From positions 372,001 through 436,000 of the forward strand of contig NC_067207.1 of the NCBI RefSeq assembly GCF_026262505.1: a DNA stretch of 64,000 nucleotides, read 5' to 3'. This DNA comes from Trichomonas vaginalis G3. Taxonomy: Eukaryota; Parabasalia; Trichomonadida; Trichomonadidae. The notes below the pieces were generated by a model. It did not search any database and was not told where the DNA came from. It worked only from the letters and a program-made list of their open reading frames with translations. The translations under genes were made by a program, and so were the position numbers. Shown here piece by piece: positions 1 through 7,997 of the stretch; the first letter of the stretch is position 1, and every line of letters starts with the position of its first letter.

Positions 1-836
1 TGACACTTAAGTATCATTGATATTTTTTAATTATTGAAAAAGTTAGTAAATAATATTTCTTAATGTGGTGTTCTATTCCGTGAATTCAATAATCACTGTT
101 TTAGAATTTATAAGTATAAGCTGAAAATGATAAGCTTAGAATGACAAGCTGATGATGCCGGGATAAAAAATAATAATCTGTCAAAATGGTTATTTTAATA
201 ATAAATAATATAAGAAGGTTAGGAAATGGACTTTGACCTTGAGAAAAAGCCCATCTTCTAACTTTCAGACGAATTTTGGTTAACATTGCGAGTGTCTGCT
301 GCAAATCTCTGCTGAAGCAGCAGGCACTCGCAATTGTAGGCCATGGCAATTGTATTTATAGTGTTAGAATACAATTGCCATGACTTTTGTGTAATCATTT
401 GATCTTCCTGGAAGGAGTTGCAATGGAAGCCAAACTCCACTCCATCCAGTATCAGAAAGCCAGGAAGGAAGTCTTAACCTTGAGAAAGGGCTTCCTTCTA
501 GGCTTTCTGTGTTACATTGGATCATAATCTGTAGAGAAGGGAGTATTTGCAGATTCTGGCCTCTTATAAGGCCAGATCTTCGTATTTCATGCTTCCCAGG
601 GCCGGATTTCTCTCCTGCCGCCATAGATCAGGACGGCATTTGAGAAAGCCGGCCCTGAGTAATGTAAGCGAGGCTCTGGCCTCTACTGAGGCCAGAGACT
701 GTGATATTACGTCTTTCAGGGCCGAGTTTCTGCGAGAATGTCTATCATGTGGATGATCATCGCAAAACTCGGCCCTGAGGATGAATTTTGCAGGCTCTGG
801 CCTCAGTAGGAGCCAGGGCTTGGTATTGTAGGATTC
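1..836 (+). mobile_element. Hairpin-bearing DNA transposon, partial copy (E0)
   Basis: This is the interior of the same element described at 1150-4043; positions 1-836 match 1394-2229 base for base as far as I can read. Its left terminus lies before the window and its right part is lost in the gap that follows. The hairpin array begins near 286. Confidence 0.85.
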
Positions 837-936
837 NNNNNNNNNNNNNNNNNNNNNNNNNNNNNNNNNNNNNNNNNNNNNNNNNNNNNNNNNNNNNNNN
901 NNNNNNNNNNNNNNNNNNNNNNNNNNNNNNNNNNNN
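837..936. other. Assembly gap, 100 N
   Basis: Exactly 100 N. The left side stops inside the hairpin array of one transposon and the right side resumes in the spacer before the next one. At least the rest of a transposon and the coding part of one unit are therefore missing or were skipped. Confidence 0.99.
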
Positions 937-1149
937 GAGAAATTGAATTAGTCTGTCTTCCCCACATATTCAAAATTGATTAGTTTCTCCTCTTCTCCTT
1001 GGAGAAAATCGAAATGAGCTCATTGGGTGCTTTGACCAAATTTAAAAATTTACCAAATATTGTGTTTTGTCAAGTAATAAACTGACATTTTAAATAGATA
1101 AATGTAAAAAATAGTGTATAGTTTTTCATTTTGGAGAAGTTTGTATTTT
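937..1149. other. AT-rich spacer before transposon E1
   Basis: This is the 3' half of the spacer that follows beta-helix copy 2 in complete units (compare 7256-7468). I see no gene in it. It ends with the 10-bp target duplication TTTGTATTTT at 1140-1149. Confidence 0.8.
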
Positions 1150-1217
1150 GGGACGAACTTTAAATTGAACGGTCAATTTAAAGCAAGTATTCAATTTTTT
1201 GGTCAATTTAAAGCAAT
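1150..1217 (+). repeat. Left terminal inverted repeat of E1
   Basis: 68 bp, the inverse of 3976-4043 apart from one base (C here, T in the right repeat read in the same sense). It contains GGTCAATTTAAAGC twice, at TIR positions 22-35 and 52-65, 30 bp apart and so on about the same helix face. It also contains an 11-bp inverted repeat (CTTTAAATTGA and its complement) around position 22. These could be transposase binding sites, which is inference. Confidence 0.9.
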
Positions 1218-1678
1218 CTTATATGTAGTTTGTTTTAAAGGCTTGATCAATAGCATATGATCAGTACTCGTTGAGTATGTTATGATGTTAAGAGATAATG
1301 GATAGTACACTTTAATATTGAAATTGAATTTGGATTATTATGCAATATTCTATAATATATATTATGATGATCATAAGAATGTGTTGTATGTGATGACACT
1401 TAAGTATCATTGATATTTTTTAATTATTGAAAAAGTTAGTAAATAATATTTCTTAATGTGGTGTTCTATTCCGTGAATTCAATAATCACTGTTTTAGAAT
1501 TTATAAGTATAAGCTGAAAATGATAAGCTTAGAATGACAAGCTGATGATGCCGGGATAAAAAATAATAATCTGTCAAAATGGTTATTTTAATAATAAATA
1601 ATATAAGAAGGTTAGGAAATGGACTTTGACCTTGAGAAAAAGCCCATCTTCTAACTTTCAGACGAATTTTGGTTAACA
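1218..1678. other. AT-rich left arm of transposon E1, no gene
   Basis: No coding frame that I accept. A short palindromic segment lies near 1256-1263 (CATATGATC) and TA-rich runs near 1351-1372. The same sequence recurs in each element copy. Confidence 0.7.
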
Positions 1679-2993
1679 TTGCGAGTGTCTGCTGCAAATC
1701 TCTGCTGAAGCAGCAGGCACTCGCAATTGTAGGCCATGGCAATTGTATTTATAGTGTTAGAATACAATTGCCATGACTTTTGTGTAATCATTTGATCTTC
1801 CTGGAAGGAGTTGCAATGGAAGCCAAACTCCACTCCATCCAGTATCAGAAAGCCAGGAAGGAAGTCTTAACCTTGAGAAAGGGCTTCCTTCTAGGCTTTC
1901 TGTGTTACATTGGATCATAATCTGTAGAGAAGGGAGTATTTGCAGATTCTGGCCTCTTATAAGGCCAGATCTTCGTATTTCATGCTTCCCAGGGCCGGAT
2001 TTCTCTCCTGCCGCCATAGATCAGGACGGCATTTGAGAAAGCCGGCCCTGAGTAATGTAAGCGAGGCTCTGGCCTCTACTGAGGCCAGAGACTGTGATAT
2101 TACGTCTTTCAGGGCCGAGTTTCTGCGAGAATGTCTATCATGTGGATGATCATCGCAAAACTCGGCCCTGAGGATGAATTTTGCAGGCTCTGGCCTCAGT
2201 AGGAGCCAGGGCTTGGTATTGTAGGATTCCCATGGCCGGTTTTCGCTCCTGCCGCCTGGGATAAGGGCGGCATTTGAGAAAGCCGGCCCTATGGATTTAA
2301 AGCGAAGCCCTGGCCTTTGCTATGGTCAGGGCCTGTGTATTTCTTTCTTTCAGGGCCGAAATGAGAGGAGATCGTCAATGATGTGGACGATCTCCCTCAA
2401 AATCGGCCCTGAGGATTGCATTTGTAGGCTCTGGCCTTTGCTAGGGTCAGAGCTTCGTTTGGTAAGTATCCCAAGGCCGGATTCCGCTCCTGCCGCCCGG
2501 GATAAGGGCTGCATTTGAGAAAGCCGGCCCTGGGTATTTAAAACGAAGCCCTGGTCTTTGCTGGGGCCAGAGCATGTATCTGTATGTCTTTCAGGGCCGA
2601 GTTCTTGCGAGACTGTCGACATGATCGACGATCATCGCAAAACTCGGCCCTGAGGATTGTTTTTGAAAGCCCTGGCCACTGCTAAGGCCAGAGCTTCGTA
2701 TGGGCACTCTCTCGGAGCTGGATTCCTCTCCGGCCGCCCTGAATCAGGGCGGTCTTTGAGGAAACCGGCCCGAGGATGGTTTGCGAAGCTCTGGCCTTAG
2801 CAATGGCCAGAGCTTGTGATTTTAATGAAGAGCCAAGTTCCTCTCGGATCGTGCCTAATGAGGACGACCGTCGAGGAACTTGGCTCTGAGGAGATGAATT
2901 GTGAGCTCTGGCCTCGATGAAGGCCAGAGTTTTGAATGGAATGTTTTGATGGGATGAGCCAATGCTCAGTAAGCTCGTCCCATCAAAACATTC
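1679..2993. repeat. GC-rich alternating hairpin array in E1
   Basis: About 20 consecutive inverted repeats. The first are single hairpins: 1679-1726, 1735-1775 (15-bp perfect arms), 1801-1841, 1846-1902 and 1948-1969. From 1990 the array becomes regular. Long hairpins of about 60 bp recur every ~120 bp near 1990, 2109, 2230, 2349, 2471, 2591, 2711 and 2828. They alternate between type A (GGCCGG stem, CTCCTGCCGCC inside) and type B (GGGCCGAG stem). Between neighbours sits a short hairpin with CTCTGGCC/GGCCAGAG arms, for example 2067-2090. The array ends in a 21-bp-arm hairpin at 2939-2993. Stems are kept although sequence varies: the last type B stem reads GAGCCAAG with CTTGGCTC where others read GGGCCGAG with CTCGGCCC. 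GC content is far above the surroundings. Short open frames across it are by-products of the stems. A structured transcript or a DNA cruciform array are both possible. Confidence 0.9.
2939..2993. repeat. Terminal hairpin of the array, 21-bp arms
   Basis: Arms begin GAATGTTTTGATGGGA and end with its complement. The single imperfect position would be a G-U pair in a plus-strand RNA but an A-C mismatch in the minus strand, a weak hint that any folded transcript is plus strand. The loop is about 13 nt. Confidence 0.85.
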
Positions 2994-3290
2994 GATTAAA
3001 AATTGAATTAAAAATTATCGTAATCACTGAAAAATTACAACAATATTTTTGAATAATATTATTATATAATAAGAATTGAATAAATTTCTCACAAAATTAA
3101 ATAAAAATTTCCAAAAAATATTAGAAAATTTTAAAAATTATTGAAAAAATAACAAATTTGATAAGAAAATTAAGGATTAGAGAAATTTAAGAAATATAGA
3201 AAATGGTTATTTATTATTGTAATGGGAAATTGAGGATATTTGAGGAGTTTTATACAGAATGTGATCTTTATAATTAAAAGAAATGAAGAT

Positions 3291-3473
3291 ATTCAAGAAA
3301 GGAGTTTACAAATGCAGGGTAAAGGAACAATACTCTGCATTTGTAAACTCCTTTCTTGAATTGAAATTCAATGAATCACATTCAAGTGAAAAAGTGCAAG
3401 CTATTCGAGAAAGGAGTTTACAAATGCAGGGTAAAGGAACAATACTCTGCATTTGTAAACTCCTTTCTTGAAT
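3291..3473. repeat. 112-bp hairpin tandem repeat, 2 copies (E1)
   Basis: Two hairpins at 3291-3361 and 3403-3473, period 112 bp. Each has 27-bp arms (core AAGGAGTTTACAAATGCAG) around a 17-nt loop; the first has perfectly paired arms and the second has one mismatch (ATTCGAG for ATTCAAG). The 41-bp linker contains a further GAATTGAAATTC inverted repeat. The 62-70 codon open frames across these hairpins are by-products. Confidence 0.95.
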
Positions 3474-3975
3474 TAAAATTCAATGAATCACATTCAAGTG
3501 AAAAAGTGCGAGTTTTCCTAATTTACACATATAAATGCAATATAATAGCAATATCCCACTAAGCACAAATGTAATCTCAATCAAAACACATTATCTTCAT
3601 AAATGTTAACAAATTTTTCTATTCACACATGTCTAATCATAAATAATTAAGTCTATTCATCATTTATCGTCTAATCAAATATAATTTACATTCTCATTGA
3701 TAATTGTTATATAAAAATAACATAGATTATATTTCAAATGAGACTCTTAGAGCTTTTCTTATTTTAACATTGTAATAATATAGAATAGCATATAGATATA
3801 TATGTAATAACGTATATATATGCTTATTTCTCTCATGTTTCGAAATGCAATGTGATATTGCACTCACTTTTTATAGAAATCTACCATACTCATAGGAATG
3901 ATGACATATACATTTGTCTATCTATCTACGTTGTAAAAACCTTCATTAGCCCTAAGCTCAAAGTTTTTCTCATTC
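3474..3975. other. AT-rich right arm of transposon E1, no gene
   Basis: About 500 bp of AT-rich sequence with a TA-rich run near 3785-3825. The 79-codon frame at 3852-4091 runs through the terminal repeat into the flank and is not credible as a gene. Confidence 0.7.
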
Positions 3976-4043
3976 ATTGCTTTAAATTGACCAAAAAATT
4001 GAATACTTGCTTTAAATTGACCATTCAATTTAAAGTTCGTCCC
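3976..4043 (-). repeat. Right terminal inverted repeat of E1
   Basis: Ends in GTTCGTCCC and is followed directly by the second target duplication copy at 4044-4053. It carries the same two GGTCAATTTAAAGC boxes on the minus strand. Confidence 0.9.
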
Positions 4044-4053
4044 TTTGTATTTT

Positions 4054-4281
4054 GGATTTTGGAGGTTCTTGTTGTTATTTCTACAAATTAGATCCTTATT
4101 AAAATTGTTAATTTTTCGATCATTAGCGATGTCACAGTTTAAATTGGAAATTCTTTTTCTTTGGATAGTTCACACCCGTAAAAATATTTTTACGACTTTA
4201 TTATGCGACAAAATACAGACAAATCTTGCAGTGATGAACTTTATGATACAGAACAAAGAGAAGAATAATATTCATTACTAG
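4054..4281 (+). promoter_or_regulatory. Upstream region of beta-helix copy 1
   Basis: Contains the box TTCACACCCGTAAAA at 4169-4183, leading into a perfect 18-bp palindrome CGTAAAAATATTTTTACG (4177-4194). A near copy of box and palindrome, GTCACGCCCGTAAAA, lies at 6775-6798, just before beta-helix copy 2 (3' part). Weaker similarity (CAGTTTAAATTGG against CAATTTAATTGGG) extends upstream in both. A shared promoter remnant is likely but unproven. Confidence 0.45.
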
Positions 4282-5319
4282 ATGATTAAACCTAATCAAT
4301 CTTCGGCATATTTAAATGCACATATTAAATTTGAAAAATGCAAAAAAGTCCAGCTGGGATCAATATTTTGGTAGTAAAGATAAATGTGACTATATACAAA
4401 ATGGGACCGTATTATTTGATAATAGCAGTATCAATAATTATTATGTTTTACTTTGTTTCTATAAAGAATGCAAAGAAACTGGCGCAATTTGCATTCAAAG
4501 AACTAATAAAGTGTGTACATTACTTGAAGAAACAGTATTTACCAATTGTAGTTCCACCACAGAATATGGTGGAGGGTCTGTTTATTATAACTGCCAAGCA
4601 GATGGAGAGTTCGTCCAACATCGAACATGTTATTATGCGTCAATAGCAGAGCAAGCTATGGCATTTGCTCAAGCTGCTAAGCAATACCTTTCTAATAAAA
4701 ACTATGCAATTGAAGTTTCTGTTCTTAAATGTGGAGAAAATGAAGAAAAAGGAAGTTACACATTTGGTATTTCTTTTGGCGATATATGTTTTGATAATAA
4801 CAACATCACAAACAACAAATGTATTCATCAATAACTATTGGACTTTTAGGAAATTCGGGTACATATAATTTTTCAACATTTAGAGAAAACGCTCAAATTG
4901 AAAGTTTTTCGCTTTTATTTTCCTCTTCAGATTATTCATTAACTCATACAGTTTCGTATTGTAATATTATTGGAAATAAATGTGGAGCAGATAAAAACCA
5001 AGTTCTATTTTATTGTATATCCAAAACTAATTTAGATCACTGCATATTTTTAAATAACACTGCAAAATACATGTTTGGGCAAGATATAGATGGTTATAAT
5101 TCGACTATTTCAGATTCATATGTTGACTCTAATTCAACCACAGGATCAGGAACTGTTATATTTAAGAATATAAAAGAAGGTTACGATTTTAATACGTTTA
5201 CTCATATATTTAATGAAAACTGCTCAATAGTTTCTCATAGAATAATCTCCCTTAAATCGATTTTTCTTTCAAAGTTTGCAAAAACTGCAACTGCAGGATT
5301 ATTTTCACGCAAAGTATAG
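4282..5319 (+). pseudogene. Beta-helix-like surface protein gene, copy 1 (broken)
   Basis: Three plus-strand frames carry successive parts: a 30-codon start at 4282, a 172-codon frame ending at 4834 and a 166-codon frame ending at 5319. The residues are Asn/Ser/Cys-rich with repeated short strands such as FDNNNITNNKC, SYCNIIGNKC and LDHCIFLNNTA, typical of right-handed beta-helix repeats. They resemble a large family of trichomonad proteins thought to lie at the cell surface. I do not recognise a specific product. At least two frame changes separate the parts. There is no convincing signal peptide, and the piece is short for such a family, so both a shorter start and decay are likely. Copy 2 downstream is a diverged paralogue. 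All copies of the unit share these breaks, so the gene was already dead before amplification. Confidence 0.7.
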
Positions 5320-5577
5320 ATATAAATGGCAGTATTATGTCGACAAAAGTCGTTATTCTGTTCAACGGCAAAACAAATTATTTAAGCTGTTAAATCTTTT
5401 CTTTTTATAAAAACTTTGCTTTTAATTTTTCAATTTTTAAATGAGGAGAAAACAAACCAAAAGGAAGCAATACATTTCTAATTGGATATTGTGAAATACT
5501 AATTAAGAAAAATAACATCGCAAGCAATAAATGCATAGAAATTTCATTGTATCTGGATTTGCAGGATTTAAAAATAG
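5320..5577 (+). pseudogene. Beta-helix-like gene copy 2, 5' part
   Basis: Starts directly after copy 1 stops. Translated in pieces it parallels copy 1: ILIKKNNIASNKCIE here aligns with SFGDICFDNNNITNNKCIH there, and the T-rich stretch upstream matches the segment of copy 1 near 4680-4760. The reading frame is broken. Similarity stops near 5577, where the 3' flank of the antisense CFAP58 fragment begins. The 3' part resumes at 6816. Confidence 0.5.
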
Positions 5578-5703
5578 GCGTTTATTAGTTTTGAGAGTGT
5601 ATGAAATTTTTTTAACTTCAAATGAATTCTTAATATTAAATAAAGTAAATCAAACAATTTATAAAATAACAAATAAAAAAAAACAATATAGAAATAGAAA
5701 TAA

Positions 5704-6801
5704 TTAAGCACGAAGTTCGGAGACAGTTGGTAAGAAAGGTTTGAGTGCTTGTCGTGATGGATTCCATCCTTTAGGTAAAACTTTCGAAGGACGAGAATTT
5801 GTTACTTTCGGAATTACGATTGCTTTGTTTATCTTGTTCCCTTCGATTGCAGAGATAGATTGTGCTGTTGAAGGAACTGAACTGACTGGGAATCCACCGC
5901 CAATGAACTTGGCTGTGTTTCCTGCTATTTCTTCTGTTTTTGACTGTGTTGATGACCTCATCTCGTGGACTTTCTTCTTCTCCATGAAATATGATGATTT
6001 AGTGTAATTGAGTTCACCACGAACTTCTTCAACACTCTTCTTAAGTTCATCGATGTTACTTGAGCGATCAAACAGCTCTGTTTCGATCTCTTGAAGTTGT
6101 TTCGTCTTCATTTCGAGCTGTTCTTCAAGAATTCTAATTTCTTCATCACCGTCATCTTTCGTTTGACTTCCAACTTTCCTTTGTTCGCGAACAAGAAGTT
6201 TACGACGTTCTTCACGAAGAACTTTAAGTTTGTCGATTCGATAAAGACGTTCCATAAGTTTGTTTCGGAGTTCTTGTGTCATCTTGAGGAGATTAAGAAG
6301 TTCTGGATTCGATGCTTCTAAGAAACGCCATCTGTGGATATTCATCGGCGTTTCAAGTTCATCTTCAAGAGCACGAACACGACCTTGTTGGAAAAGGATT
6401 CCTTTCTCAAGATTTCGACATTCCGTTCGTAAATAAACGGAATGTTTCGATTTGTCCATCAATTTCTTCTGTTTTTCAACTTCGGACAACAATGTTTTCT
6501 TCAATTCGTCGACTTCATGGCATTTCTGTGTGTATGTTGCTGATTCTGATTTAAGACGGCCTTCAATAAGAACAATCTTCTCTTTTAATAGATCTAATGA
6601 ATAAATTCTGTCATGAATCTGCTTTTGATAAAATAAGTTATATGTTGAATGCAATTGATTCAATATATTCGAACTCATCAACACTTTCATGAATATAAGA
6701 AAAATATGGAAAAAATTTAGCAAACCTATTGAAAATATTATTATTTGAATGATACACAATTTAATTGGGACAATGTCACGCCCGTAAAATATTTTTGCCA
6801 T
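5704..6801 (-). CDS. CFAP58 C-terminal fragment fused to a hydrophobic leader
   Basis: A 365-codon open frame. Residues about 65-285 are charged coiled coil. Residues 152-159 read PMNIHRWR, followed by a leucine-rich helix, and residues 299-305 read FIGGGFP. Both match from memory the C-terminal part of cilia- and flagella-associated protein 58 (PMNVHRWR and FTGGGFP in animals). CFAP58 is an axonemal coiled-coil protein of roughly 870 residues, so only about the last third is present. Residues 1-60 do not fit: they are AT-rich, hydrophobic (about 15-45 could span a membrane) and look like translated flank. The 3' flank is A/T-rich with homopolymer runs. The fragment lies antisense between the two parts of beta-helix copy 2. 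It is a captured host gene piece; whether it is expressed as a chimeric protein is unknown. The parent full-length gene is not in this window. Confidence 0.75.
   Translation of the reverse strand: MAKIFYGRDIVPIKLCIIQIIIFSIGLLNFFHIFLIFMKVLMSSNILNQLHSTYNLFYQKQIHDRIYSLDLLKEKIVLIEGRLKSESATYTQKCHEVDELKKTLLSEVEKQKKLMDKSKHSVYLRTECRNLEKGILFQQGRVRALEDELETPMNIHRWRFLEASNPELLNLLKMTQELRNKLMERLYRIDKLKVLREERRKLLVREQRKVGSQTKDDGDEEIRILEEQLEMKTKQLQEIETELFDRSSNIDELKKSVEEVRGELNYTKSSYFMEKKKVHEMRSSTQSKTEEIAGNTAKFIGGGFPVSSVPSTAQSISAIEGNKINKAIVIPKVTNSRPSKVLPKGWNPSRQALKPFLPTVSELRA
6775..6798 (+). promoter_or_regulatory. Second copy of the CCCGTAAAA box
   Basis: GTCACGCCCGTAAAA followed by TATTTTTGC, related to 4169-4194. 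On the minus strand it overlaps codons 2-9 of the CFAP58-derived frame, so that frame starts inside promoter-like sequence of the beta-helix family. Confidence 0.4.
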
Positions 6802-6815
6802 AATAATGTTAAAAA

Positions 6816-7064
6816 ATGAACAAAAATCAGAACAAAGGGGAAGGCTACACTTTGACTATCTCAGATTCATATGTTGATTCAAATTCAACAAATGGACTTG
6901 TTATATTTAATAATCTAACAATAAACTCATTTTTTAACACTTTTAATCATTTATTTAATGAAAATTGTTCAATAAATTCTGGAAAAATTATCACTTATAA
7001 TTTTTCATATCTTTCTACATTTGTAAAAACTGCTTCTGCAGGATTAGTTCCATCAAAAAAGTAA
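6816..7064 (+). pseudogene. Beta-helix-like gene copy 2, 3' part
   Basis: An 82-codon open frame. TISDSYVDSNST and FNTFNHLFNENCSI match TISDSYVDSNST and FNTFTHIFNENCSI of copy 1, and the end KTASAGLVPSKK matches KTATAGLFSRKV. It is the C-terminal third of a paralogue whose middle is absent. Its own ATG and upstream box could make it a mini-gene, but a remnant is likelier. Confidence 0.65.
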
Positions 7065-7468
7065 AAAAATACGCCATCATTAATTAATATCTTAAGATAT
7101 TTTTAATGATATGTTTGCATTTGATTCAGATACTTAAATAAAAAGAAAATTTTTGTCAGTGAACAATTAAATTGCAAGTCAATAAGAATACCCTATACAT
7201 TTTTAAGAGAATGCAATATCCGTCTCCAAAGCTTTTCCATTTCTCAATCTTCATGGAGAAATTGAATTAGTCTGTCTTCCCCACATATTCAAAATTGATT
7301 AGTTTCTCCTCTTCTCCTTGGAGAAAATCGAAATGAGCTCATTGGGTGCTTTGACCAAATTTAAAAATTTACCAAATATTGTGTTTTGTCAAGTAATAAA
7401 CTGACATTTTAAATAGATAAATGTAAAAAATAGTGTATAGTTTTTCATTTTGGAGAAGTTTGTATTTT
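7065..7468. other. Spacer between beta-helix copy 2 and transposon E2
   Basis: About 400 bp without an accepted gene. A possible weak hairpin, TTCTCC/GGAGAA, lies near 7314-7327. It ends in the target duplication TTTGTATTTT at 7459-7468. Confidence 0.7.
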
Positions 7469-7997
7469 GGGACGAACTTTAAATTGAACGGTCAATTTAA
7501 AGCAAGTATTCAATTTTTTGGTCAATTTAAAGCAATCTTATATGTAGTTTGTTTTAAAGGCTTGATCAATAGCATATGATCAGTACTCGTTGAGTATGTT
7601 ATGATGTTAAGAGATAATGGATAGTACACTTTAATATTGAAATTGAATTTGGATTATTATGCAATATTCTATAATATATATTATGATGATCATAAGAATG
7701 TGTTGTATGTGATGACACTTAAGTATCATTGATATTTTTTAATTATTGAAAAAGTTAGTAAATAATATTTCTTAATGTGGTGTTCTATTCCGTGAATTCA
7801 ATAATCACTGTTTTAGAATTTATAAGTATAAGCTGAAAATGATAAGCTTAGAATGACAAGCTGATGATGCCGGGATAAAAAATAATAATCTGTCAAAATG
7901 GTTATTTTAATAATAAATAATATAAGAAGGTTAGGAAATGGACTTTGACCTTGAGAAAAAGCCCATCTTCTAACTTTCAGACGAATTTTGGTTAACA

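Larger units (their letters stand above)
1150..4043 (+). mobile_element. Non-autonomous MULE-like DNA transposon with hairpin array (E1)
   Basis: A complete 2,894-bp element. Its ends are 68-bp inverted repeats beginning GGGACGAAC, with one mismatch at position 21. It is flanked by the direct repeat TTTGTATTTT at 1140-1149 and 4044-4053, as expected of a target-site duplication. A 10-bp duplication with long TIRs fits Mutator-like (MULE) elements; this family assignment is inference. There is no transposase frame: the inside holds an AT-rich arm (1218-1678), a GC-rich hairpin array (1679-2993), an AT-rich stretch, a 112-bp hairpin repeat (3291-3473) and a second AT-rich arm (3474-3975). It would depend on a transposase made elsewhere. 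Every complete copy in the window has the same flanks, so the copies arose by amplification of one insertion and not by repeated transposition. Confidence 0.85.

Noticed and set aside
2350-2622. Small proteins (60-90 codons) on both strands of the hairpin array
   Set aside because: Open frames on both strands are expected from GC-rich inverted repeats; no family similarity and no consistent start context.
1679-2993. tRNA or rRNA genes within the GC-rich block
   Set aside because: No cloverleaf with conserved T-arm and no rRNA core words; the hairpins are simple and repeated.
1150-4043. Polinton or other virus-like element
   Set aside because: No polymerase, integrase, capsid or other such coding sequence; a 10-bp target duplication and the short TIRs do not fit.
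5741-6007. 88-codon frame antisense to the CFAP58 fragment
   Set aside because: Shadow of the real coding frame; no independent support.
3976-7536. Reading the inverted repeats inside-out, as a 3.5 kb element carrying the beta-helix and CFAP58 pieces
   Set aside because: No target duplication flanks the repeats in that direction, while the 2.9 kb reading has an exact 10-bp duplication at the GGGACG ends.
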